From Paracrocinitomix mangrovi (GTDB lineage: Bacteria > Bacteroidota > Bacteroidia > Flavobacteriales_D > Crocinitomicaceae): a stretch of 64,000 nucleotides of DNA. The stretch spans positions 496,001-560,000 of the forward strand of contig NZ_CP091819.1 of NCBI RefSeq assembly GCF_019740355.2, written 5' to 3'. The translations under genes were made by a program, and so were the position numbers. The first letter of the stretch is position 1, and each line of letters begins with the position of its first letter. Positions 7,529-15,711 of the stretch are shown piece after piece. The notes below the pieces were generated by a model that was given only the letters and a program-made list of their open reading frames with translations, had not been told where the DNA came from and searched no databases.

Positions 7529-9229
7529 ATGAAAAAATCTACACTACTTTTTGCGTTATTTGCAGCTCAACTATCATTTTCCCAAAACCCATTAAATATC
7601 CCACCACTTCTCAGTGGAAATTCAATGACGCTTACTTTACAAGAGGGAACAACTGATTTTTATAATGGCGTAACCACCAATACAATGGGAGCTAATGGCT
7701 CTTTGCTTGGTCCTACCCTGTTATTGAAAAAGGATTCTGCTGTTTCACTTGTTGTAGAGAATCAGTTGCAAGAATCTACTACCATTCATTGGCATGGACT
7801 ACATGTTTCGGCTGAAAATGATGGAGGACCTCATAACATTATTGCTCCCGGAAGCAGTTGGAATCCACAATTTACTGTATTAGATAAGGCTGGTGTTTAT
7901 TGGTACCATCCTCATTTGCACATGATGACAAATCAACATGTTTCAAAAGGAATTGCTGGGATGATAATCGTGCAAGATGCCGAAGAACAATCCTTAGGTT
8001 TGCCAAATGATTATGGGGTTGATGATTTTCCATTGGTGCTGCAGACCAAAGCATTTGACGGGACAGGGCAAATTGAAATAAACACCAATTTGGATACTTC
8101 TGTTATGGTAAATGGAACAGTTGATGCGGTGACAGACTTACCTGCTCAAGTGGTAAGAATGCGTATGCTAAATGGAGCATCTGAAAGAGTTATGGAAATT
8201 GGTTTTTCAGATAATAGATCTTTTGAATTAATAGGAACAGATGGAGGTTTATTAACAGCTCCTGTAACATTGACTAGATATCGCCTGGCACCTGGTCAAA
8301 GAATTGATATTTTGCTTGATTTAACTGGTGATGTGGGGCAGAATTTTCAATTAATGAGTTTTGCTTCTGAATTGCCTTCTGCTATTTACGGTGCTGCACA
8401 ACCCGGTATGGGCCCTGGAGCAACATCTTCTTTAGTTGGATATACTTCAAATCCTTTAAATGGAGCAGATTATTCATTTTTAGACATTAATGTTGTTGCT
8501 CAAAATGGAAATCCTGTAACTACAATACCTTCAGCATTAGCTTCTTTTACTCCTTTACAAGAAGGTTCTGCAGATGTGAATAGAACGATCACTTTTACTT
8601 CTGCAGGAACTATGGGAGATTTAAATGGTCCATTTTTATTTAATGGTACTTCATTTGACATGAATGTAATTAACTACTACATACAGTTAGATGATATTGA
8701 GATTTGGACATTAGAAAATCAAACACCTATCTCCCATCCTTTTCATATCCATGATGTTCAGTTCTTTATATTAGATATTAATGGAAACCCTCCTCCTCCT
8801 GAATTACAGGGGTATCATGATGTGATATTGGTTCCCGGGGGAATGGGTAACGCAAGATTTATTGCATTATTCAATGATCATGAGAGTGATTCTTTACCAT
8901 ACATGTATCACTGTCATATGCTCACACATGAAGATGGTGGTATGATGGGCCAATTCATGGTAAATAGTATCGTAGAGAATATTGATGAAGAATCATCCAA
9001 AAATACAAGTAAAGCTTTTCCTAACCCTTCATCAAGTGGTGAATTTACTGTGGTTAGCGATTTGTTAATTCAACAATACAGTGTGTTTAGTGCAGATGGG
9101 AAATTAATTCAAGAAGAGAATATTGAGAATCTACAGCAATTAAACATCAAGCTGAACCAAAGTGGTATTTACATTTTGCAGATATCAGGTGATGGATGGA
9201 CAGAACAACACAGATTGATTATTGATTAA
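7529..9229 (+). CDS. Multicopper oxidase secreted by T9SS
   Basis: 566 residues, three cupredoxin domains plus a sorting domain. It should oxidise a small substrate or metal ion at a type 1 copper and reduce O2 to water at the trinuclear site, outside the cell. All four copper motifs are intact: HWHGLHV (near 86), WYHPHLHM (near 124), HPFHIHDVQF (near 403) and HCHMLTHEDGGMM (near 461). In the last motif the residue ten after the Cys is Met, the type 1 axial ligand. A signal peptide ends at SFSQ (about 19). Residues about 495-566 are a type A T9SS domain (FPNPSSSGEF...). There is no Met-rich insert typical of CueO, so the substrate is open: CotA/laccase-like or bilirubin-oxidase-like are possible. 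Confidence 0.93.
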   Translation: MKKSTLLFALFAAQLSFSQNPLNIPPLLSGNSMTLTLQEGTTDFYNGVTTNTMGANGSLLGPTLLLKKDSAVSLVVENQLQESTTIHWHGLHVSAENDGGPHNIIAPGSSWNPQFTVLDKAGVYWYHPHLHMMTNQHVSKGIAGMIIVQDAEEQSLGLPNDYGVDDFPLVLQTKAFDGTGQIEINTNLDTSVMVNGTVDAVTDLPAQVVRMRMLNGASERVMEIGFSDNRSFELIGTDGGLLTAPVTLTRYRLAPGQRIDILLDLTGDVGQNFQLMSFASELPSAIYGAAQPGMGPGATSSLVGYTSNPLNGADYSFLDINVVAQNGNPVTTIPSALASFTPLQEGSADVNRTITFTSAGTMGDLNGPFLFNGTSFDMNVINYYIQLDDIEIWTLENQTPISHPFHIHDVQFFILDINGNPPPPELQGYHDVILVPGGMGNARFIALFNDHESDSLPYMYHCHMLTHEDGGMMGQFMVNSIVENIDEESSKNTSKAFPNPSSSGEFTVVSDLLIQQYSVFSADGKLIQEENIENLQQLNIKLNQSGIYILQISGDGWTEQHRLIID

Positions 9230-9322
9230 AATTACCAGCTACTCAATAACTCAAACCGAATGATAATCTAAAGTTAATTTTTTAGTAGTTAATACATATG
9301 TTCGTATCAAATTTAATTGAAT

Positions 9323-10777
9323 ATGAAATCATTAGCAACATATGTGTTTATAATAAGCAGTATAATTTCTTTTGCGCAAACAACTTCAATTCCTGATTCA
9401 AATTTCGAGTCTGAACTGATCAATTTAGGTTTAGATTCAGGCACTCCAGATGGGATGGTGCTTACTGCAAGTATAGATACGGTTACATCCTTGAATGTAG
9501 AATTGTCTGGGATTTCTGATTTAACTGGTATTGAGGGTTTTACTGCTTTAATTGCATTAAATTGTGCCGCTAATAGTTTAACATCATTGGATATAAGTCA
9601 GAATTTAAATTTGAAGGAGCTTTATTGCCAGGCAAATAGCATTTCAAATATAGATTTGAGTAATAATATTTGGTTAGAACAAGTAAATATTGGAGGTTGT
9701 TCCTTAAGTGTTATAGATGTTTCTCAGAATGATTCAATAAGAACTCTAGATGTGTATGGTAATAATCTGAATACTATTGATATCAGCAATCTTACTAAAT
9801 TATCGTTCTTAAGATGTTCATATAATAGCTTGAATAATTTAGATATTTCTCAAAATAACTTATTAGATACTCTTTATTGTGAAGGGAATAATTTAAATGC
9901 TTTGGACCTTAGTAACAACCCGTTATTAATTAACCTATACTGTTCATCAAACAACTTAAATGCATTAGACGTTACTAATCTTACTTTAGTACAATCAATT
10001 ACTTGTTATGACAACAACATTGGCACGCTAGACTTAAGTAATGCTCCTCTACTAAATGCATTGTTTTGTTGGATCAATAATTTGAATTCTTTAGATGTGT
10101 CGAATAATCCAAATTTAGTTTATTTAGTTTGTTCAAGTAATAACATTAGTAGTTTGGATCTTTCAAATAATCCCCTTTTAGAAACTTTAAAATTTAATAC
10201 CAACCAATTAACAACAATTGATTTAACACACAATCCTTCTTTGGAAATGTTAGAGTGTTTTGAAAACAATTTAACATCTTTAGATGTATCTCAAAATCCA
10301 TTAGTTTGGGTAGTGAAATGTAATGATAACAACCTAAGTTGTTTAAATGTGAGCAATGGAAATAATAACAATATGTTTCATGGAGGGTTTGATTGTACAG
10401 GAAATCCATCTTTAAGTTGTATTGAAGTAGATAATTCTAACTATGCTTCCGCTAACTGGTTTAATATTGATATGACGGCGAGTTTTAGTAACGATTGTGC
10501 CAATGCTTGTTCTTCAGATGGCAGTACTAATGGATTTGATAGTGACGAATTTGAATTGGAGTTATATCCAAATCCAAGTGCAGATGGCCATTTCTATATT
10601 GAAAGTGATAAAGATATTTCCTCGATTACTATTCATACTTTGGATGGTCGTCTTTTATCAGAAAAACAAAGTGTCAACGGATTGAATACAGAAGTAATTT
10701 TAGCAGAAATTGGCATTTTTTTAATCAAAGTTTCTGGAGATAACTGGTCTAAACAATATAAAGTAATTGTAGATTAA
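9323..10777 (+). CDS. Leucine-rich-repeat protein secreted by T9SS
   Basis: I start at the ATG at 9323, two codons after a TTG, because it gives a clean signal peptide (MKSLATYVFIISSIISFAQ). Residues about 40-375 are 21-residue repeats of the form L..L.C..N.L..LDLSNN..L, about 14 copies, many with a Cys in the 'LYCxxNNL' strand, as in Bacteroidota LRR proteins. Residues about 410-484 are a type A T9SS domain (LYPNPSADGHFYI). It lies 93 nt after the multicopper oxidase, and the two sorting domains are similar (GDxW(T/S)(E/K)Q near the end). It is probably a surface protein mediating protein contact; the partner is unknown. The stop overlaps the convergent hydrolase gene by 4 nt. Confidence 0.88.
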   Translation: MKSLATYVFIISSIISFAQTTSIPDSNFESELINLGLDSGTPDGMVLTASIDTVTSLNVELSGISDLTGIEGFTALIALNCAANSLTSLDISQNLNLKELYCQANSISNIDLSNNIWLEQVNIGGCSLSVIDVSQNDSIRTLDVYGNNLNTIDISNLTKLSFLRCSYNSLNNLDISQNNLLDTLYCEGNNLNALDLSNNPLLINLYCSSNNLNALDVTNLTLVQSITCYDNNIGTLDLSNAPLLNALFCWINNLNSLDVSNNPNLVYLVCSSNNISSLDLSNNPLLETLKFNTNQLTTIDLTHNPSLEMLECFENNLTSLDVSQNPLVWVVKCNDNNLSCLNVSNGNNNNMFHGGFDCTGNPSLSCIEVDNSNYASANWFNIDMTASFSNDCANACSSDGSTNGFDSDEFELELYPNPSADGHFYIESDKDISSITIHTLDGRLLSEKQSVNGLNTEVILAEIGIFLIKVSGDNWSKQYKVIVD

Positions 10778-11949
10778 TAATTGAGCTTTCTGATATAGAA
10801 ATCCTTATTAAAATTATCCGTTTCTGGAGAATCAGAACGGTAAATAGTAGTAATATAAGCATGAATAAATCGTATCAGATTGGCAAATCCAATAGTTTGC
10901 TTTTTCATTGACTTTGTATCGGGTTGTTTAAATTGTGATTTATAATAATAGCGCAGTAAGGAAATTGCTGTGTAAGACTCATGTCCAAACTCTATTTTAT
11001 GAGTTGCATGAATCATTTTTGAATTAACAATCTGCTCAAAGAATCTAAAATCAAAACGTTCCTTTTTACCTGAGTTAGCGAACATTAAAATCGGAATTTG
11101 ATAATCGGTTTTATGCTGTTGCATAATATCAAATAAGGTCGGCCATTTTTCTTTAACTTTAACTGAGTCATAGTATTCTAGCGTTGTTTCCATTGATACA
11201 AAGGCATCAAAACCTAAATCTTCATGCAACACTGAAAATCCGGATTGTGCTCCCCAACTGTGACCAATGTAAAATGAAGGGTTATCCCCTGCCACTTCTT
11301 GAATATACTTTGAAATAAACCTTGTGGCCGGATGGTCATAGTTCCAGTTATAAGGAGTTCCATAAACCTTTTCCTTTACTGGCCAATGAAAGTTGGATGA
11401 GATGAAAATAAAGCCATGCGAAGCAAAATATTCTGCCATGATAAAGTTTTCATCTGCCAACCCTTGTGCACCGTGATGATAAAATATTACAGGGAAAGAA
11501 TCATTCTTTGAGAAAGCAACAGACTTACTTTTAGTAGTGATTTGCTTAATGATTTTTTGAACATCATACTCCGATTTACTTCCGTAATCAATGGGTTGAT
11601 AGGTGTCAAAATCATTGGCGATATTGTACCATGCAAATGATGAATCCATGTGAGTTGTTAAGGCTTTGTAAACTTCTGATAAAGGGTTTTCCAATGAGCG
11701 ATTTCTCAATTCATCATAGGTCAAGTAAGGGGTTTTAGAACCTTCATTGACAGGATGCCAAATACTAATAAAGAACGGGGTGCCGCCATTATAACCAAAC
11801 CCTTCATAGTTGTGATTATTGTCAATTAGTACAGTATCATCAAATCCTATCTGGTAAGGTCCAAATTCTAGGTTTTCGTAAATATTATTCTGTGCCTTAC
11901 CTTGAGTTAAAACAAGGAAAGCAAATACAAGGGGTAGTAGCTTTAACAT
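10774..11949 (-). CDS. Secreted alpha/beta hydrolase, PAF-acetylhydrolase/lipase-like
   Basis: 391 residues with a Sec signal peptide (cleavage after TQGKAQ, near 20). The core is an alpha/beta hydrolase: an oxyanion-loop motif 'YHHGAQG' near 160, strands leading to the nucleophile elbow GHSWG near 228, an acidic residue later in the fold, and a candidate catalytic His in 'KIEFGHESYTA' near 320. The overall shape, with 'FPVIFYHHG' then 'ASHGF', resembles platelet-activating-factor acetylhydrolase or poly(ethylene terephthalate)-hydrolase-like secreted esterases. The substrate is unknown. No T9SS domain is present, so it should stay in the periplasm or outer membrane. Confidence 0.8.
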   Translation of the reverse strand: MLKLLPLVFAFLVLTQGKAQNNIYENLEFGPYQIGFDDTVLIDNNHNYEGFGYNGGTPFFISIWHPVNEGSKTPYLTYDELRNRSLENPLSEVYKALTTHMDSSFAWYNIANDFDTYQPIDYGSKSEYDVQKIIKQITTKSKSVAFSKNDSFPVIFYHHGAQGLADENFIMAEYFASHGFIFISSNFHWPVKEKVYGTPYNWNYDHPATRFISKYIQEVAGDNPSFYIGHSWGAQSGFSVLHEDLGFDAFVSMETTLEYYDSVKVKEKWPTLFDIMQQHKTDYQIPILMFANSGKKERFDFRFFEQIVNSKMIHATHKIEFGHESYTAISLLRYYYKSQFKQPDTKSMKKQTIGFANLIRFIHAYITTIYRSDSPETDNFNKDFYIRKLNY

Positions 11950-12013
11950 ATTTGTTTAATTGCCTTTATAATAAGCAGATATAAAGATGTTACAAAATTT
12001 TGAATCACAAGTA

Positions 12014-12048
12014 AAAAGACACCTTATTCAATAAATAAGATGTCTTTT
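12014..12048 (-). terminator. Intrinsic terminator downstream of the 12071-13344 pair
   Basis: A 14-bp stem (AAAAGACATCTTAT with ATAAGGTGTCTTTT on the minus strand) with a 7-nt loop. One position pairs as G-U only in the minus-strand RNA and is A-C on the plus strand. This indicates that the minus-strand transcript is the functional one. Runs of T flank the stem. Confidence 0.75.
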
Positions 12049-12070
12049 GTTTTACTTTGGGTGATTGTGT

Positions 12071-13051
12071 TTATTTAAACTTAAATACTGAAAATGGAAT
12101 ACCTACTACCACATTAATTCCGAATTTTTTATTCCAAATGGTTTTGTATGGTATACCTTGATATAAATCAGACCATTGAAATAATAAGCTAGCTAATATA
12201 TCTGGTCTATTCATCTCTTCAGTTGTTGTAGGCACATGGAACGTTGGCCCAAATGTTAGATCATATCTTGGGGTTTTATTCTGTCTAAATTTTGCAACTG
12301 TTGAAACAATTAGTCCAATTGAAGGGAGGCCTTCTTTTTTAAATCTGATTGGCCGAGTAAAGAAATCGAATTGCATCTTGCCTAGATTGGCATTCGAAAT
12401 TGATCTTCCAAAATAGACTTCTTCTGAAGAAGTAACTGTTATTGATTTACCTGAAGTGTCAACACCAACGGCTACAACTGTATTTAATTGACTCAAATCT
12501 AAATCCCCTTCCCAGTTAGAAGTTCTGTAATATCCTCCACTTATCGAAATGAATAAATCTTCAGTTATTCCATAGGTAATCCCCCCATTCATCCCGAAAA
12601 GATGTTCAGTCTCTTTGTTAGTTCGATATACATTTGATGCGATTGAAGTATCATTGAAAGCGAAAGTGTTTCTAGTATTTTCATATCCTATTCGTGCAAA
12701 TGGATAAACATAGCCTCCCTTATCTAGTTCAAATTCAAAGCCATATAATATGGATCCGTCAAATCCTGGTGCGTACCCTCCTTTACTAAATAATTTAGAG
12801 ACACTTTTAGACATTGAATAACCAAGATCTACTTCAAAAATATGATTGTTTGCAATTGGTTTTTTACTGTTTTTAGCTTCCCAATCTTCGTTAATTGTTA
12901 ATGAAAACCTACTGTCATTAACATTATAATCAAGCTTTGATCCCATGTCCCAAATAAGACCCGATTTTTCGGAAAATTTATTCAAAAAATTCTGACCAAT
13001 TGAAAATGTCCCAATTGACATTAGTATTAAACTAAAAATTATATTTTTCAT
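12071..13051 (-). CDS. Probable outer-membrane beta-barrel protein
   Basis: 326 residues with a signal peptide (MKNIIFSLILMSIGTFSIGQ). The mature part shows alternating amphipathic strands with aromatic belts (e.g. GYVYPFARIGYENTR, GGITYGITEDLFISISGGYYR, IGLIVSTVAKF), ending in a Lys-Phe-Lys tail after a strand containing aromatic residues (FSVFKFK), as in porin-like barrels. I do not recognise a family. It overlaps the upstream small gene by 4 nt (ATGA), so both are probably translated together, and a strong terminator follows. Confidence 0.65.
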   Translation of the reverse strand: MKNIIFSLILMSIGTFSIGQNFLNKFSEKSGLIWDMGSKLDYNVNDSRFSLTINEDWEAKNSKKPIANNHIFEVDLGYSMSKSVSKLFSKGGYAPGFDGSILYGFEFELDKGGYVYPFARIGYENTRNTFAFNDTSIASNVYRTNKETEHLFGMNGGITYGITEDLFISISGGYYRTSNWEGDLDLSQLNTVVAVGVDTSGKSITVTSSEEVYFGRSISNANLGKMQFDFFTRPIRFKKEGLPSIGLIVSTVAKFRQNKTPRYDLTFGPTFHVPTTTEEMNRPDILASLLFQWSDLYQGIPYKTIWNKKFGINVVVGIPFSVFKFK

Positions 13052-13344
13052 GACAATGGTGGATTAAAATCAGATAAGCTAAAATCAACATTTCCCTTTT
13101 CTGCTCTAGAGGCTGATTTGATCAAACCAGGCACTTTTTTTGTAGTTTCATTTATCGTGATATCAATTTGAAATTGAGCATATTTGGACCCTTTAATGAC
13201 ATAATCCAAGGAAATATTATCATCATCCATTTCTATTTCTTTTGTTTCTTCTCCAGGTCCTCTAAAATGAAAAACTTCAGTTTCTACTATAATACCAGCT
13301 TTTCTAAATCCCCCTTTCATTTCTATTTTTACATTTTTTTTCAT
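13048..13344 (-). CDS. Hypothetical 98-residue protein coupled to the barrel gene
   Basis: A longer reading starts at a TTG at 13377. I prefer the ATG at 13344, which leaves a leader containing a near-consensus -7 box (CATCTTTG at 13391-13384). The protein lacks a signal peptide and is rich in short beta strands and charged residues (MKKNVKIEMKGGFRKAG, FQIDITINETTKKVPG). Its stop overlaps the start of the barrel protein gene as ATGA, a classic sign of translational coupling. I do not recognise it; a role in the assembly or regulation of its neighbour is only a guess. Confidence 0.55.
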   Translation of the reverse strand: MKKNVKIEMKGGFRKAGIIVETEVFHFRGPGEETKEIEMDDDNISLDYVIKGSKYAQFQIDITINETTKKVPGLIKSASRAEKGNVDFSLSDFNPPLS

Positions 13345-13515
13345 CCGTTTAGATTTTGTTAATGAGTAGTAAATCAATTAGGTGCAAAGATGTATGTTTC
13401 AAATTAATTGATCCAGAGGGGTTTCCCCCAAATGTACGCAGGGATATTCCTGTAAATGAATTAAGTAGTAACCGAAATAATGGTTAGAAAGTACTGTATG
13501 AATAGGCGTTTTGGT

Positions 13516-14253
13516 CTACTTGACAGGTTTTTTCCAGATAGAAAAATCTAATTTTAAGGGAGCTCTATAGCCACATGCGATTAAATGTTTGCCACTTCTG
13601 TAATATCTACCATTTTCATAGGTAGTAATTCCTCTTTCAATAAAGAATTGATTGATGGCTGAATTTCTTGCTCCGGCATATTTTGCCCAACTGTCTGTTA
13701 TTTCAAATTTACTCAAAGAGGTATCAACATAACAGGCATCATCATCAATAGTAAAAGGAAGCATTCTACTTTGGGCGTATGATCTTATAAAAGCTAATGT
13801 CTTTTCGTCCCTTAATCCATCAATTCCCGGATAATTTACAGGAAACAATCTGATGAAATTTTCATAAACCCTTGGGTTGGACATGAATGACACACCCACA
13901 GCTTGTCTGATTGGAAATAAGATACCTGCTTTTTTGCGTGCATACCATCTTCCCATTTTCCAAATTACATTCCCTTCATATAAATGATGTTTCAAAGCAA
14001 TTCCAAACTGAATTACTAGCACTTTCTTTTTGCAGAAAGGAGTCATTTCTTTGGATGTATGGTAAAAGGATACACAAAGCACTATTTCCTTTTCTTTTAA
14101 CAATACAATATCAAAATCAGCTTCTGTAGATACCCTCCAGTTTAGAAATTCTTGTTTAGTGTCTTCACCATAGTGAATGGCTATTAAATCGGCTATTTGG
14201 CTCTTTTCTTCAGCCAATAAAGTACCACTATTTCTTAGGATGTATTTTGACAT
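13516..14253 (-). CDS. Hypothetical cytoplasmic protein, possibly GNAT-fold
   Basis: 245 residues with no signal or membrane segment. The first 130 residues alternate helices and strands in an order that resembles a GNAT acyltransferase (an N-terminal helix, a 'DFDIVLLKEKEIVLCVSFYHT' hairpin, a central strand and a long helix), but the acyl-CoA-binding (Q/R)xxGx(G/A) signature is absent. The C-terminal half contains a segment TDSWAKYAGARNSAINQFF and ends with aromatic strands. I cannot name a family. Its neighbours (a 2OG oxygenase upstream, the barrel pair downstream) do not suggest a function. Confidence 0.55.
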   Translation of the reverse strand: MSKYILRNSGTLLAEEKSQIADLIAIHYGEDTKQEFLNWRVSTEADFDIVLLKEKEIVLCVSFYHTSKEMTPFCKKKVLVIQFGIALKHHLYEGNVIWKMGRWYARKKAGILFPIRQAVGVSFMSNPRVYENFIRLFPVNYPGIDGLRDEKTLAFIRSYAQSRMLPFTIDDDACYVDTSLSKFEITDSWAKYAGARNSAINQFFIERGITTYENGRYYRSGKHLIACGYRAPLKLDFSIWKKPVK

Positions 14254-14352
14254 TTAAATGTAGAGATAACAATGCCTTAATGTAGTTAATAAATTGATGT
14301 GAAATTAAAAAAATGACCTCAAAGACTTCTTTAATTAAAACGATTTAAAAAG

Positions 14353-14940
14353 CTAAAGTGTCTTCAGCCATCCCGTTAAACTTTTACGCTGGAAGTTTGA
14401 CTGCAAAACTTCATGTTCAATATCGCTTGAAAAGAAAACTAATCTTCCCGGAATTGGATCAATTTTATGATCTCCATTTTTGTAAATCATCAATTCTCCC
14501 CCATTTCCTTCGATCCATTCATCATTTAAGTAGAGAACCATTGAGAATTTTCTTCGATCATCAGCATTGAACTGGTCTACATGACGTTGATAAAACGTTC
14601 CGGGTTCGTAGACTGCATAATGGAATTCGTGTGAATTTATCCCCGCATAACAAGTACGATTCAAATATTGAATAAATCCCTCAATCTTAGCAAAAAATGA
14701 AAGTTCAGCCGGAATCTCAGTATTTACATTTAGCCAATGAATTTTATCTGACCTAATAGAAGCTACTTTGGTTAAATTGAATTTATCACCAATACCTGCA
14801 TGACGAAAGTTATCATTGTTGTATCTGGATAACAACGCTTTTCGAAGTCCTAGCTGCTCTTCGTCAGAGAACCAGCCGTCTACGGATCCAAAACCTTTTT
14901 CCAAAAGAATTTGAATCAATTGCTCATACTGTTGCTCCAT
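14353..14940 (-). CDS. 2OG-Fe(II) oxygenase, SM-20/prolyl-hydroxylase-like
   Basis: 195 residues forming a double-stranded beta helix. Iron ligands are His120 and Asp122 (QRHVDQF) and His176 (DIEHEVL). Arg185 (QRKSLTGWL) is placed to bind the 2-oxoglutarate carboxylate. 'LYLNDEWIEGNGGEL' and 'GRLVFFSSD' are standard core strands of the P4Hc/SM-20 group. It should hydroxylate a side chain using 2OG and O2 in the cytoplasm; the substrate cannot be read from sequence. Size is normal for bacterial members. It stands as a single gene divergent from the secreted protein at 15080. Confidence 0.9.
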   Translation of the reverse strand: MEQQYEQLIQILLEKGFGSVDGWFSDEEQLGLRKALLSRYNNDNFRHAGIGDKFNLTKVASIRSDKIHWLNVNTEIPAELSFFAKIEGFIQYLNRTCYAGINSHEFHYAVYEPGTFYQRHVDQFNADDRRKFSMVLYLNDEWIEGNGGELMIYKNGDHKIDPIPGRLVFFSSDIEHEVLQSNFQRKSLTGWLKTL

Positions 14941-15079
14941 TTTGATTTACTATATGTAAACCACGGATGGCATGCTTAATTTAGTTTGCTAAACTAATGA
15001 AATTGTGATTAGATTTAACTGTTTTCAGATTTTTGGAATAATTTCTGTAAATGGTATTTCAAAACCAATCCACAATACA

Positions 15080-15661
15080 ATGAAAAAATTGATCCTTTTA
15101 TTATCAATTTGTACGTTATCAGTAAGTTATGCTGCTTTTACAGATTTCAATATGTTTGATCACAGAAACAGATTAATTGGAATTTTGACAGTTGAACATA
15201 CAGAGAAAGATAGTATTGCCAGTGTTCAAATCAAAAGTGAATTTTTTATCAGGAAATGGCCTAAAAAATGGAACGTCTCTGAAGATCTTAATAGTATTTA
15301 CCATAACGGAAAGCTACATAAATCAGATTTGATGATCTATAAAAATGGGCAAATGGAGAAATCTGTCAGTACTTTTAAGAAAGGAGCTCAATATGCCTTC
15401 AATAAAAATGGAATCCCTAGAAATATTGATCCTGTTGGTTTTACAGAAAGCATGCTATTTATAAAGGAGCCCAAAGGTGTAACAGAAGTTTATTCAGAAC
15501 ATGATGGACTGAAGTATCCACTTAGTTTAGAAGGGGAAGGACTTTATCAGATGAAAGAAACCATAATGGGCAAAATATATGAGTTTGAATATGAAGATGG
15601 TAAACTCATGAAGGCTACCTTGTTTTATAAATTGTTGCAAATATATATTAGAAGAAAATAA
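15080..15661 (+). CDS. Secreted protein, DUF6134-like (paralogue of the gene at 5140)
   Basis: The ATG at 15080 gives a good signal peptide (MKKLILLLSICTLSVSYAAF). An upstream GTG at 15005 would bury it, so I reject the longer form. The 193-residue protein aligns along its length with the protein at 5140-5733: both contain an early 'LIGILTVEHTEKDSIASVQIKSEF'-type strand pair (here abbreviated LIG.LTV...), then STFKKGAQYAFNKNG, FTESMLF, EPKGVTEVYSEHDG and a basic tail. These two dispersed copies, 10 kb apart, are paralogues. Function unknown. Confidence 0.72.
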   Translation: MKKLILLLSICTLSVSYAAFTDFNMFDHRNRLIGILTVEHTEKDSIASVQIKSEFFIRKWPKKWNVSEDLNSIYHNGKLHKSDLMIYKNGQMEKSVSTFKKGAQYAFNKNGIPRNIDPVGFTESMLFIKEPKGVTEVYSEHDGLKYPLSLEGEGLYQMKETIMGKIYEFEYEDGKLMKATLFYKLLQIYIRRK

Positions 15662-15664
15662 AAA

Positions 15665-15687
15665 GGGTGCCTCATTACAAGACACCC
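15665..15687 (-). terminator. Intrinsic terminator of the DUF2330 operon
   Basis: On the minus strand GGGTGTCT-TGTAATG-AGGCACCC, an 8-bp stem with one G-U pair, followed by TTTTATTTTC. The G-U pair exists only in minus-strand RNA. The site lies in the 50-bp gap between the convergent genes and may also stop rightward transcription weakly. Confidence 0.75.
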
Positions 15688-15711
15688 CGGTTTATATGAT
15701 ACATGAAAAAC

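Noticed and set aside
13048-13344. Reading the 98-residue gene as a toxin or antitoxin partner
   Set aside because: It is coupled to a predicted outer-membrane barrel, has no toxin-antitoxin motif and no DNA-binding helix-turn-helix.
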